This document shows positions 24,631-32,774 of a stretch of 64,000 nt of DNA, in pieces (position 1 is the first letter of the stretch; each line of letters begins with the position of its first letter). The translations under genes and the position numbers were made by a program. The notes beneath the pieces are model-generated. The model searched no databases and was not told the DNA's origin. It worked only from the letters and a program-made list of their open reading frames with translations. The stretch is from Aquificota bacterium (GTDB lineage Bacteria > Aquificota > Aquificia > Aquificales > Aquificaceae): positions 806,001 through 870,000 of the forward strand of contig CP076324.1 of assembly GCA_018771605.1 (NCBI GenBank). The letters run 5' to 3'.

Positions 24631-26046
24631 ATGGACATCCTTAGGACCTACCGCCTTGTGCCTTTGGAGGAGGGAGAAGGCTATATAAAGCTTTTGGTTC
24701 CAAAGGGTTTTGACCCCCTTGTGCTGGAGGAGGTGCGCTTTTCTTTGGGAAAAGAAGTTATCCCCGTTTATGTGTCCGAAGAGGAGTTTTCTCAAAGGCT
24801 TCAAGAGGTTTTGGCCCAAGAGGAACCCCTTGTGGAGGTGGAAGGTGCGGAGGAATCTGAAGTAAGGGATATACTCTACGAGGAGGAGACAAGCCCAGCG
24901 GTAAGCTTTGTAAACCAGACCCTTATAAAGGCCATAAACCTTGGAGCATCAGATATACATATAGAACCTTATGAAGGCCAATCCTTTGTAAGGCTCAGGC
25001 TTGACGGTATACTACACAACTATACCCAAATTCCTCTCTCCCTTCATGAGCAGGTGGTGTCTCGCATAAAGGTTTTGGCAAACTTAAACGTGGCAGAGAA
25101 GAGAATTCCACAGGATGGGAAGATAGCGGTAAAGGTAGGCAAAAGGCACTTGGATATAAGGGTTTCGGTGGTACCCACCGTCTTTGGTGAGAGGGTGGTG
25201 TTAAGGCTTTTGGAAAAGGGTGGGAAGATACTAAGGTTGGAGGACCTTGGCCTCTGGGAGGAGGACCTTTTGAAGCTAAAAAGGCTTTCTCAAAAGCCCT
25301 ACGGCATTGTGCTTGCCACAGGGCCCACAGGCTCGGGGAAAAGCACCACCCTTTACGCCATCATAATGGAAATAAAAAGCCCAAAGAAGAACATAATCAC
25401 CATAGAGGACCCACCAGAATACCAGATAGAGGGTGTGAGCCAGATACAGGTGAACCCAAAGGTGGGCCTCACCTTTGCCACAGGCCTAAGGGCCATACTA
25501 AGGCAGGATCCAGATGTGATAATGGTGGGGGAGATTAGAGATTCGGAGACGGCAGAGATAGCAGTCCAGTCAGCTCTTACTGGCCACTTGGTCCTCTCCA
25601 CCCTTCATACCAACGATGCACCCTCCGCCATCACAAGGCTCTTTGACCTTGGCATAGAGCCCTTTTTGATAGCCAGCGCCTTGGAGGGTGTAATAGCCCA
25701 AAGGCTGGTAAGGAAGATATGCCCACACTGTAAGGAAGAGTATAGGCCTTCAAAGGAGGAGCTAAAGGAGCTTGGCCTATCTGGTGACCATACCTTCTAC
25801 AGGGGAAGGGGCTGTGAGCAGTGTATGGGGACAGGCTACAGGGGAAGGACGGGCATATTTGAGGTGCTGGAGGTGGATGAGGAGATAAAAAAGCTAATAG
25901 TGAAAACCCAGTCTGCCACAGACATAAGGAACTTTGCAAGGGCAAGGGGCTTCAAAAGCATGCTGGAGGATGGCATAAGAAAAGTCCTCTCTGGCATAAC
26001 AACGCCGGAAGAAGTCCTAAGGGCTGTAAAAGCGGAGGAAGGATGA
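24631..26046 (+). CDS. gspE: Type II secretion ATPase GspE
   Basis: GspE powers pseudopilus assembly from the cytoplasm. The 471-residue protein has an N1E/N2E region (to about 150) and Walker A GPTGSGKST at 231-239. IITIEDPPEYQIEGVSQIQV is the Asp box, DPDVIMVGEIRDSETAE Walker B, and SALTGHLVLSTLHTND the His box. The zinc site Cys364, Cys367, Cys395 and Cys398 (CPHC, CEQC) is that of GspE/PilB. It heads the second secretion block E-L-M-K. PilB is the main alternative, but the GspL, M and K neighbours decide. Confidence 0.94.
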   Translation: MDILRTYRLVPLEEGEGYIKLLVPKGFDPLVLEEVRFSLGKEVIPVYVSEEEFSQRLQEVLAQEEPLVEVEGAEESEVRDILYEEETSPAVSFVNQTLIKAINLGASDIHIEPYEGQSFVRLRLDGILHNYTQIPLSLHEQVVSRIKVLANLNVAEKRIPQDGKIAVKVGKRHLDIRVSVVPTVFGERVVLRLLEKGGKILRLEDLGLWEEDLLKLKRLSQKPYGIVLATGPTGSGKSTTLYAIIMEIKSPKKNIITIEDPPEYQIEGVSQIQVNPKVGLTFATGLRAILRQDPDVIMVGEIRDSETAEIAVQSALTGHLVLSTLHTNDAPSAITRLFDLGIEPFLIASALEGVIAQRLVRKICPHCKEEYRPSKEELKELGLSGDHTFYRGRGCEQCMGTGYRGRTGIFEVLEVDEEIKKLIVKTQSATDIRNFARARGFKSMLEDGIRKVLSGITTPEEVLRAVKAEEG

Positions 26047-27179
26047 TAAAAAAGGTGGTGAGCGCCAAAGAGGGTGAGAAAAGGCTATCTGTGGAGTACA
26101 ACCCTATTACAAAAAGCTGGCAGGTCTCCAAAAGGTCTGGAAGACTCATATGCGTGGTGCCTTCGCACAAGAGCCTCATAAAGGTGGAAGGAAAGAGAAG
26201 GATAGAAGACCTTAGGGCCTATGTGAAGGAGAGGTTTCCAGAGAGCAGATATGATATTAAGCTTTTGGAGGATAGGGCTTACATAGCCTTGTGCAGAGAT
26301 TGCTCTGAGTGTGAGAATATAGAGCTGGAGCCCTTTGCGCTGGCAAGGCTCTTCAGTCTTTATGAAAAGGAGGGCTTTGTCATAGACTTTGGAAAAAGCA
26401 AGACGGTCTTTGTGGAGGTGGAAGGGGGGCTTTTGAGGTCCCTTAGGGTGGTTATGAGGGGAGGGGACTACCTTACGCAAAGGGTAATGGAAAAGAGGAA
26501 CATAGGCTTTGAAGAGGCGGAGAAGCTAAAGAGGTCCGAGGGCTTAAATCTGGAGGAAGTAAGGGAAGGCCTTTTGGAAATTTTGGAGCTTTCTGGCTAC
26601 TCTTTTGAAGAAAAAACTCTTCTCCTTACCGGCGGTGGCTCAAGGCTAAGGGGCCTGAGGGAGGCCTTTAAAAGGATTATAGACCTTAGAGCTTGTGAGC
26701 CCGAGTATGCGGTGTGTCTTGGTGCATGCCTGAGGGAAGTATTAAAAAACCCTTATCCAGACTTTACAAGGAAGGAACTTAGCAAACAATATATAAAAAG
26801 GATAGCTTATACCGGTGCCAGCATGGGGCTTCTTTTCTTTCTTAGCCTCCTTGCTATGGATAGAATTTACTCGGCAGAAAAACTAAGAGAACTTCAGAGG
26901 TCTGAGTTTAAAAGGCTCTTTCCAAAGGAGCCCATAGTGTCCCTTTATGATCAAGTGAGGGCAAAGGTCTCTACAGGAGAAGAATACAGGCTCACAAAGG
27001 CATTGCTAAAAGTCCAAGATAACTTAAGGCCCGGCATGAGGATATACACCTTTGAGTATGCAGAAGGAAGGTTCATCATAAAAGGTGAGGCGGAAAGGAG
27101 CCTTCTTGAGGGCATAAGGCCCTATGCTATAAAGGAGACCACAACGGGCAAGGTGGAGTTTGAGATAAGATGGCCATGA
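26043..27179 (+). CDS. gspL: Type II secretion platform protein GspL-like
   Basis: A 378-residue protein with a cytoplasmic actin-like (ASKHA) domain, one membrane helix at about 258-277 (TGASMGLLFFLSLLAMD) and a small periplasmic ferredoxin-like domain. LLLTGGGSRLRGLREAF (about 197-213) is the nucleotide-fold glycine motif shared by PilM/GspL. Four cysteines near residues 83-90 (ALCRDCSECENIEL) are unusual. The gene overlaps gspE by 4 nt and the gspM-like gene by 10 nt. GspL recruits GspE to the membrane. Confidence 0.82.
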   Translation: MIKKVVSAKEGEKRLSVEYNPITKSWQVSKRSGRLICVVPSHKSLIKVEGKRRIEDLRAYVKERFPESRYDIKLLEDRAYIALCRDCSECENIELEPFALARLFSLYEKEGFVIDFGKSKTVFVEVEGGLLRSLRVVMRGGDYLTQRVMEKRNIGFEEAEKLKRSEGLNLEEVREGLLEILELSGYSFEEKTLLLTGGGSRLRGLREAFKRIIDLRACEPEYAVCLGACLREVLKNPYPDFTRKELSKQYIKRIAYTGASMGLLFFLSLLAMDRIYSAEKLRELQRSEFKRLFPKEPIVSLYDQVRAKVSTGEEYRLTKALLKVQDNLRPGMRIYTFEYAEGRFIIKGEAERSLLEGIRPYAIKETTTGKVEFEIRWP

Positions 27180-27568
27180 TGGTAAAGAGGATAAACCTTA
27201 TAATGCTTTTAATCTCTGTGCTTTTGCTTGCCCTTCTCCTTGATAGGTATTACAGGCTAAGAGCCTCTTACTACCTTGAGTATTTGAGGCACAAGGAGGT
27301 TATGCTACTCCTTAAGAACTATCAGGCTCGCCAAAAGGCTACCATAGATGAAAACTTTGTAAGACAAAAGCTATCGGAGGTAGGTGCGGACTTCCTTTCC
27401 TTTAAACAAACAGATGTAGGTTATGAGGTAAAGGCAAGGAACTTAAAAGGGGAAGGAATTCCAAGGCTTGTTTATGCCCTTGAAAATGCAGGAGTGGAGA
27501 TAATCAAGTTTAAGGCTGTGGATAACACGGGGCAGGGCATATACGAGTTAGAGATGGTCCTAAGATGA
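27170..27568 (+). CDS. gspM: Type II secretion protein GspM-like
   Basis: A 132-residue bitopic protein with a membrane helix at about 9-26 (INLIMLLISVLLLALLL), a short helix and a periplasmic ferredoxin-like fold (about 60-132), as in GspM. Three possible ATGs lie within 10 nt at the gspL stop; ATGATG makes the exact start uncertain by three residues. It sits between gspL and gspK as expected. Sequence similarity in the family is weak, so context carries the call. Confidence 0.72.
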   Translation: MAMMVKRINLIMLLISVLLLALLLDRYYRLRASYYLEYLRHKEVMLLLKNYQARQKATIDENFVRQKLSEVGADFLSFKQTDVGYEVKARNLKGEGIPRLVYALENAGVEIIKFKAVDNTGQGIYELEMVLR

Positions 27569-28413
27569 CCATAGTATTGGCCCTTTTTTTGTTTCTTAGC
27601 GCAAGCCTTGTGGTCATGGACCTATACACCACGGTAAAAAGCACACAGATGAGCCTTCAGCAGGTCTATGCACGTATGCAGGCCCTCTATGTATTCAAGT
27701 CTGCCCTTCCCTTAGCCATAGCCATCATAAGGTCCGATGATGCTTCCATAGACCATCTGGGAGAAAGGTGGGCAACGCCTATTAGCTTTAAGACGGAGAG
27801 GGGGGAGCTAAGCATAAGCATATACGATGAGGACAGGTTTATAAACCTAAACACGGCTGGCGACCATCCAGAGCTTTTTAAACATCTCTTTTCAACCCTT
27901 AGGATAGATGAAGAATATCTAAACAGACTGCTCATATGGATAGGCAAAAGGGATAGCTCCTTTGAAAACCCCTACCCCATAAAGAGGGCACCCCTTAGCT
28001 CAAAGGAGGAGCTTTTGTATGTGGGCCTTAGGCCAGAGGACCTTCAGGGAAAGACCATAGGCAAGGACTTTTACCCAGGCCTTTGGAGCCTTACCACCAC
28101 CTTCTCCTCTGGAAAGGTCAATATAAACACTGCACCCTTTTATGTATTACTTTCCCTTGACAGGCACATGGACGAAGCCCTTGCCAATAGGATCATGGAA
28201 AGAAGGTCTAAAGAACCCTTCAAGAAGCCAGAAGATCTTGTGCTTGTGGAGGGCTTTACCTTTGACATGCTATACAGGATGAAAAACTACATAGACACAA
28301 AAAGCAGATTCTTCCACATAGTTATGGACCTAAAAAGCGGAGGATATAGCTTTAGCTTCTCCGCCATATACGACAGGCAGGAGGGAAAAATTGTTTATAA
28401 AAAGGTATACTGA
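27565..28413 (+). CDS. gspK: Type II secretion minor pseudopilin GspK-like
   Basis: A 282-residue protein with an N-terminal hydrophobic helix (MTIVLALFLFLSASLVVMDL). The GspK features are FINLNTAGDHPELF, GKVNINTAPFYVLLSL and a helix-hairpin-helix-like FKKPEDLVLVEGFTFDML. It lacks the usual charged leader and prepilin-peptidase site: the start overlaps the gspM stop, and no longer N-terminus is available. It may therefore stay membrane-inserted rather than be processed. GspK sits at the pseudopilus tip. Confidence 0.82.
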   Translation: MTIVLALFLFLSASLVVMDLYTTVKSTQMSLQQVYARMQALYVFKSALPLAIAIIRSDDASIDHLGERWATPISFKTERGELSISIYDEDRFINLNTAGDHPELFKHLFSTLRIDEEYLNRLLIWIGKRDSSFENPYPIKRAPLSSKEELLYVGLRPEDLQGKTIGKDFYPGLWSLTTTFSSGKVNINTAPFYVLLSLDRHMDEALANRIMERRSKEPFKKPEDLVLVEGFTFDMLYRMKNYIDTKSRFFHIVMDLKSGGYSFSFSAIYDRQEGKIVYKKVY

Positions 28414-28873
28414 AGCTGTGCTCTATGGCCTTCTCCTTGTGAACCTTCTCCTTCACAGGCTTTATGGCCTTCCAAACCTCAGCCCAATAGTGCTTTTACT
28501 TCCCCTGGCCTTTTTACCCTATGAGAGGCTTGGCATAAAAAGCTGGTGGAACCTAAGCCTTCTTGTCTTGCCTTTTCTTTACATGCTTCATAAGGAAAAC
28601 TTTCTTGCCCTTTCCTTGCAGGCCTTTGCCGAAGAGCTTTTCTTTAGGGCCTACCTTATGCAAAGGCTTTCTAACTTTACCGTCTCTCTCCTTTTTACCC
28701 TTCCCCACATCATCCTATATGGCCACCTTTGGTCCTTCCTTACCTTTTTCCCCTCCCTTCTTTACGGCTTTGTATACCAGAGGACTGGATCCCTTGCCCT
28801 TGTGAGCCTTTTGCACCTTGGTAGTAATGTGCTGTGGTTTAAGGTGATAAAATTTTCTCTATGCACCAGCTAA
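28391..28873 (+). CDS. CPBP-family intramembrane protease
   Basis: A 160-residue membrane protein of the CPBP (CAAX protease/bacteriocin-processing, formerly Abi) family. AEELFFRAYLMQRL (about 78-91) is the EExxxR motif, and LPHIILYG and LLHLGSNVLWF supply the later conserved His and Asn residues. About five helices are predicted, shorter than most members. The start is a TTG, 23 nt inside gspK; its location at the end of a secretion block might mean processing of a secreted peptide, but this is speculation. Its end overlaps the trxB start by 13 nt. Confidence 0.8.
   Translation: MFIKRYTEAVLYGLLLVNLLLHRLYGLPNLSPIVLLLPLAFLPYERLGIKSWWNLSLLVLPFLYMLHKENFLALSLQAFAEELFFRAYLMQRLSNFTVSLLFTLPHIILYGHLWSFLTFFPSLLYGFVYQRTGSLALVSLLHLGSNVLWFKVIKFSLCTS
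28848..28853 (+). promoter_or_regulatory. -10 element of trxB
   Basis: TAAAAT within the end of the CPBP gene lies 7 nt before the trxB ATG. The following TTTTCTC is shared with the 56-aa gene promoter at 20412. Confidence 0.55.
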
Positions 28874-29790
28874 TCATAATAGGTGGAGGCCCTGCGGGCA
28901 TCTCTGCAAGCATATACGCCCAAAGGAAGAGGATGGATTTTTTATTGATAACTAAGGAAGTAGGGGGGCAGGTGCTAAAGGCTGGAGAGATAGAGAACTA
29001 CCTCGGTTATGCCCTGGTGGATGGCATTGCCTTTGTTGAGAAGATGCTAGACCAGATGAGAAGGCTTGGTGTGGAGCCTATTGTGGATGAGGTGGTGGAG
29101 GTAAAGAGGGAGGAGGAAGGCTTTAAAGTAAAAACAGCCTCTGGGAAGGAGTTTTATACAAAGACGGTGCTATTTTGCACGGGAGCAGAGCACAGAAGGC
29201 TTGGAGTTCCTGGAGAGAAGGAGTATACGGGAAGGGGAGTTTCCTACTGCTATACCTGTGATGCACCCTTTTTTAAGGATGCCAAGGTGGTGGTAGTGGG
29301 GGGTGGAAACTCGGGCTTTGAGGCCGCAGACCAGCTTACCAACTACGCAAAGGAAATATACCTTGTGGAGATATCAGACCAGTTTAGGGCGGACGAGGTC
29401 CTAAGGGAAAAGGTGCTTTCAAACCCAAAGGTGAAGACTTTATTAAGACATAGGGTCCTTGAGATAAGGGGAGATGGCAATGGGGTAAGGTCTGTAGTTT
29501 TGGAGGACCTAAGGGAAAATAAAATTTTTGAGCTTGAGGTGGAAGGAGTCTTTGTTGAAGTGGGTCTAAAGCCCAACTCTGAGCTTGCCAAAAGCCTGGG
29601 AGTTTTGACCACACAAAGGGATGAGATAATCATAGATTGCAACAACAGGACCTCTGAGAGGGGAGTTTATGCGGCGGGCGATTGCACCAACATCTTTGCC
29701 AAGCAGATAATAACAGCAGCGGGCGAAGGAGCCAAGGCCCTTTTATCCATATACCACGACCTCACCTACGGTGTATCCTCATGGATTTAG
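28861..29790 (+). CDS. trxB: Thioredoxin-disulfide reductase
   Basis: An FAD enzyme passing electrons from NAD(P)H to thioredoxin. The 309-residue protein has IIGGGPAGISASIYAQRK (about 5-22) for FAD, the redox-active Cys130-x-x-Cys133 (SYCYTCDAPFF), and VVVGGGNSGFEAADQL for the pyridine nucleotide. GVYAAGDCTN near residue 268 is the second FAD contact. The typical CATC is CYTC here, as in several thermophile ferredoxin/thioredoxin reductases, so the electron donor is not certain. The end overlaps deoC by 10 nt. Confidence 0.93.
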   Translation: MHQLIIIGGGPAGISASIYAQRKRMDFLLITKEVGGQVLKAGEIENYLGYALVDGIAFVEKMLDQMRRLGVEPIVDEVVEVKREEEGFKVKTASGKEFYTKTVLFCTGAEHRRLGVPGEKEYTGRGVSYCYTCDAPFFKDAKVVVVGGGNSGFEAADQLTNYAKEIYLVEISDQFRADEVLREKVLSNPKVKTLLRHRVLEIRGDGNGVRSVVLEDLRENKIFELEVEGVFVEVGLKPNSELAKSLGVLTTQRDEIIIDCNNRTSERGVYAAGDCTNIFAKQIITAAGEGAKALLSIYHDLTYGVSSWI

Positions 29791-30425
29791 CCAAGTTTAT
29801 AGACCACTCCATACTGAGGCCAAACCACACTTTAAAGGATCTGGAAGACCAGATAAACAGGTGTGCAAATCTTGGTGTTTATGCCGTATGCGTAAACCCC
29901 TTTTGGGTAAAGAAGGCTGTGGAGATAGCCAACGGAAGGCTTGTGGTATGTAGTGTTATCTCCTTTCCCTTTGGCCTTGACAGAAAGGAGGAGAAGCTTT
30001 GGCAGACCATAAGGGCCTTGGAAGAGGGGGCAAGAGAATTGGACATAGTCATGAACATATCTGCCTTCAAAAGCGGTTTGTATGGCTATGTGGAGGAGGA
30101 GTTGAGGGCTATAGCAAGGAACACGGAGGGCGCCATAAGAAAGGTGATCATTGAAACAGCTTACCTTACAGAAAAAGAGAAGGCCCTTGCGGTAGAAATG
30201 GTGGCCAACGCTGGCATAGAGTTTGTAAAGACCTCTACAGGCTATGCTCCCACTGGTGCCACAGAGGAAGATGTGAGGCTTTTGGTAAGCTTTTCAAAGG
30301 GAAGGCTAAAGGTGAAGGCCTCAGGCGGTATAAGGACAAGGGAGCAGGCCTTAAGGTTTATAAGCCTTGGTGCAGAAAGGATTGGGACAAGCAGCACCTT
30401 TGAAATACTTGGAGGAGAAGGATGA
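29781..30425 (+). CDS. deoC: Deoxyribose-phosphate aldolase
   Basis: Cleaves 2-deoxyribose-5-phosphate to glyceraldehyde-3-phosphate and acetaldehyde in nucleoside salvage. The chosen ATG gives 214 residues starting MDLAKFIDHSILRPNHT, the normal family start; an upstream in-frame ATG would read through trxB. Conserved blocks are CVNPFWVKKA, ELDIVMNISAFKSG and the Schiff-base Lys150 in EFVKTSTGY. It overlaps trxB by 10 nt and purB by 4 nt (ATGA). Confidence 0.94.
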   Translation: MDLAKFIDHSILRPNHTLKDLEDQINRCANLGVYAVCVNPFWVKKAVEIANGRLVVCSVISFPFGLDRKEEKLWQTIRALEEGARELDIVMNISAFKSGLYGYVEEELRAIARNTEGAIRKVIIETAYLTEKEKALAVEMVANAGIEFVKTSTGYAPTGATEEDVRLLVSFSKGRLKVKASGGIRTREQALRFISLGAERIGTSSTFEILGGEG

Positions 30426-31726
30426 TAGAGAGGTATACAAGGAAAGAAATGGGTGAGATATGGTCAGACCTTAACAAGTTTAGGCTGTGGCTAAATGTAG
30501 AGCTGGCCGTATGTAGGGCATGGCAAAGGCTTGGAAAGATACCAGAGGAGGCCCTAAGGGCCATAGAGGAGAGGGTGCATGTGGACGAGGAGGTCTTAAA
30601 AAAGATAGAAGAGTATGAAAGAAAATATAGGCACGATGTTTTGGCCTTTGTATCGGCCATAGGCGAGCAGATACCAGAATACTCTCACTACTTTCATATG
30701 GGGCTTACCTCCTCCGATGTGGTGGATACGGCCTTAGCTTTGCAATTAAGAGAGGCCCTAAGGCTCATACTTGAGGACATGGACAAGGTAATGGAAAGGC
30801 TAAAGGAGCTTGCCATAAATCACAAAAGGACAATTATGATGGGGAGGACCCATGGGGTCCATGCAGAGCCTATAACCCTCGGCTTAAAGTTCCTAAGCTG
30901 GTATGAAGAGCTAAAAAGAAACAGGGAGAGGCTTTTGCAAGCCTTGGAAAACATATCTTACGGAAAGCTTTCCGGTGCCGTAGGCACCTATTCAAACCTT
31001 CTGCCAGAGGTGGAAAGGCTTGCCCTTGAAGAACTTGGCCTAAAGGTGGAGCCAGTCTCTACCCAGATAGTGCCAAGGGACAGGCATGCCCAAGTTATGT
31101 ATGCTTTAGCTTCTACGGCCTGCGCCCTTGAGAGGTTTGCCACCGAGATAAGACATCTGCAAAGGACGGAGGTGCTTGAGCTTATGGAGCCTTTTAAAGA
31201 GGGCCAAAGGGGATCTTCGGCCATGCCCCACAAGAAAAATCCCATACATGCCGAACGCCTCTGCGGCCTTGCAAGGATAATAAGGGCAAACCTTTTAGTA
31301 TCCCTTGAAAACATACCCCTATGGCACGAGAGGGACATTTCCCACTCTTCGGCAGAAAGGATCATTTTGCCCGACTCCACCATAGCCCTTGACTACATGC
31401 TAAACCTCTTCCTTGAAATGCTACAAGGCCTTGTGGTAAATAAGGAAAGGATGGTAAAAAACATGGAGCTTTCCCATGGCCTTTATGCCTCCTCCAAAAT
31501 ATTGGTGTTGCTTATGGAAAAGGGTGTGGCAAGGGACAGGGCTTATGATATGGTCCAAAGGTGCGCCATGAGAAGCTGGAAGGAGGGCATAGCCTTTGAA
31601 AGGTCTCTGATGGAAGACGGGGAAGTAAGCCAGTATTTGAGCCAAGAGGAGATAAGACAGGCCATAGACCCTTGGGCCTTCTTAAGGCACATAGACCACA
31701 TATACGAGCGGTGCCTGCAAGGGTAG
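30422..31726 (+). CDS. purB: Adenylosuccinate lyase
   Basis: Catalyses two steps of purine synthesis, releasing fumarate from SAICAR and adenylosuccinate. The 434-residue protein is a typical short bacterial PurB. The lyase signature GSSAMPHKKNPIHAERL (about 264-280) is intact with the flexible-loop Ser. MGLTSSDVVDTALALQLR and MMGRTHGVHAEPITLGLK carry the catalytic His residues. The gene is last in the trxB-deoC-purB overlap series. Confidence 0.97.
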   Translation: MIERYTRKEMGEIWSDLNKFRLWLNVELAVCRAWQRLGKIPEEALRAIEERVHVDEEVLKKIEEYERKYRHDVLAFVSAIGEQIPEYSHYFHMGLTSSDVVDTALALQLREALRLILEDMDKVMERLKELAINHKRTIMMGRTHGVHAEPITLGLKFLSWYEELKRNRERLLQALENISYGKLSGAVGTYSNLLPEVERLALEELGLKVEPVSTQIVPRDRHAQVMYALASTACALERFATEIRHLQRTEVLELMEPFKEGQRGSSAMPHKKNPIHAERLCGLARIIRANLLVSLENIPLWHERDISHSSAERIILPDSTIALDYMLNLFLEMLQGLVVNKERMVKNMELSHGLYASSKILVLLMEKGVARDRAYDMVQRCAMRSWKEGIAFERSLMEDGEVSQYLSQEEIRQAIDPWAFLRHIDHIYERCLQG

Positions 31727-31732
31727 AAAGTT

Positions 31733-31738
31733 TATATT
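31733..31738 (+). promoter_or_regulatory. -10 element of the DUF29 pair
   Basis: TATATT ends 8 nt before the ATG of the first DUF29 gene, just past the purB stop codon. Confidence 0.5.
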
Positions 31739-31746
31739 TAAAGATT

Positions 31747-32253
31747 ATGGAGCCAAGGACCATATCAAAGGAAGAGCTAAAAGAGCTTTATGAAAAGGAC
31801 TTCCCTCTTTGGGTGGAGAAAAACTTAGAACTCCTGAGAGAAAAGGCCTACGACTTGGTAGACTGGGAGAATCTATTGGAGGAGATAGAGGATATGGGCC
31901 TAAGACATCTTGAAAGCTGTATAAGCCATTTGGCGGTGATTTTGGAACACCTATACAAATGGGACCATTTTAGAGGACTTACAAAGGCTGGGAAAGAAAA
32001 AGGTGGGCTAAGCTGGATAAAGAGCGTAGAGCTTGCAAGGGAAGATATTAAAGCTTTATTTAAAAGATATCCAAGTCTGAGGAGTAAATTACCAACAGAG
32101 CTTCAAAGTGCTTGGATTGAGGCTGTAAAAAACCTTAGAAAATGGCTTATAAAGATTGGAAAGAACCCAGACAAATACTCTATCCCAGAGGAATGTCCCT
32201 ACACCTATGAAGAAGCCATGACAAGAGATTTAAGGAAGGAGATAAAGAGATGA
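31747..32253 (+). CDS. DUF29 family protein, copy 1
   Basis: A 168-residue helical protein of the DUF29 family, common in Aquificaceae and cyanobacteria, function unknown. Family marks are DFPLWVEKNLELLREKAYDL, the WENLLEEIEDMG segment, ISHLAVILEHLYKWDHF and the C-terminal CPYTYEEAMTRDL. The chosen ATG follows a leaderless-type promoter; a longer frame reaching back into purB is rejected. The gene overlaps its paralogue by 4 nt (ATGA). Confidence 0.88.
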   Translation: MEPRTISKEELKELYEKDFPLWVEKNLELLREKAYDLVDWENLLEEIEDMGLRHLESCISHLAVILEHLYKWDHFRGLTKAGKEKGGLSWIKSVELAREDIKALFKRYPSLRSKLPTELQSAWIEAVKNLRKWLIKIGKNPDKYSIPEECPYTYEEAMTRDLRKEIKR

Positions 32254-32744
32254 GGACCATAGGCAAGGAGGAATTAAAAGAACTTTACGAAAAGGACTTT
32301 CCCCTTTGGGTGGAGAAAAATCTGGAGCTTCTTAGAGAAAAGGCCTATGACTTGGTAGACTGGGAAAACCTCTTGGAGGAAATAGAGGATATGGCAAAGG
32401 CAGAGCTAAGAGCTTGTAGGAGCCATCTTGCTGTTATCTTAGAACACCTATATAAGTGGGACCACTTTAGAGAACTTACCAGGGCTGGAGAGGAAAAGGG
32501 AGGGCGTAGCTGGATAAAGAGTGTGGAGCGTGCAAGAGAAAGGCTTGAACTAATTTTTGAAGATGCTCCAAGTTTAAGAAAAAAGCTACCCGATGAACTT
32601 TCAAAAGCATGGAAGGAAGCAAGGATAAGGCTTTTAGAATGGCTTGACGAAATCGGAGAAGACTCAGACAAATACCACATTCCAGAAAAATGCCCCTACA
32701 CCTATGAAGAAGCAATGACAAGGGACTTGAGAAAAGAAATATAA
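32250..32744 (+). CDS. DUF29 family protein, copy 2
   Basis: A 164-residue tandem paralogue of the preceding gene. Long identical blocks are shared (YEKDFPLWVEKNLELLREKA; LYKWDHFR; CPYTYEEAMTRDLRKEI), while the middle third diverges (RAGEEKGGRSWIKS, EDAPSLRKKL). The high identity implies a local duplication that is not very old or is kept similar by conversion. No toxin, nuclease or catalytic motif can be seen. Confidence 0.88.
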   Translation: MRTIGKEELKELYEKDFPLWVEKNLELLREKAYDLVDWENLLEEIEDMAKAELRACRSHLAVILEHLYKWDHFRELTRAGEEKGGRSWIKSVERARERLELIFEDAPSLRKKLPDELSKAWKEARIRLLEWLDEIGEDSDKYHIPEKCPYTYEEAMTRDLRKEI

Positions 32745-32762
32745 CACTTCCTGTGTTAAAAT

Positions 32763-32768
32763 TATACT
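32763..32768 (+). promoter_or_regulatory. -10 element of pyrB
   Basis: TATACT ends 6 nt before the pyrB ATG; TAAAAT lies just upstream. No SD is present between it and the start codon. Confidence 0.5.
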
Positions 32769-32774
32769 CCCAGT

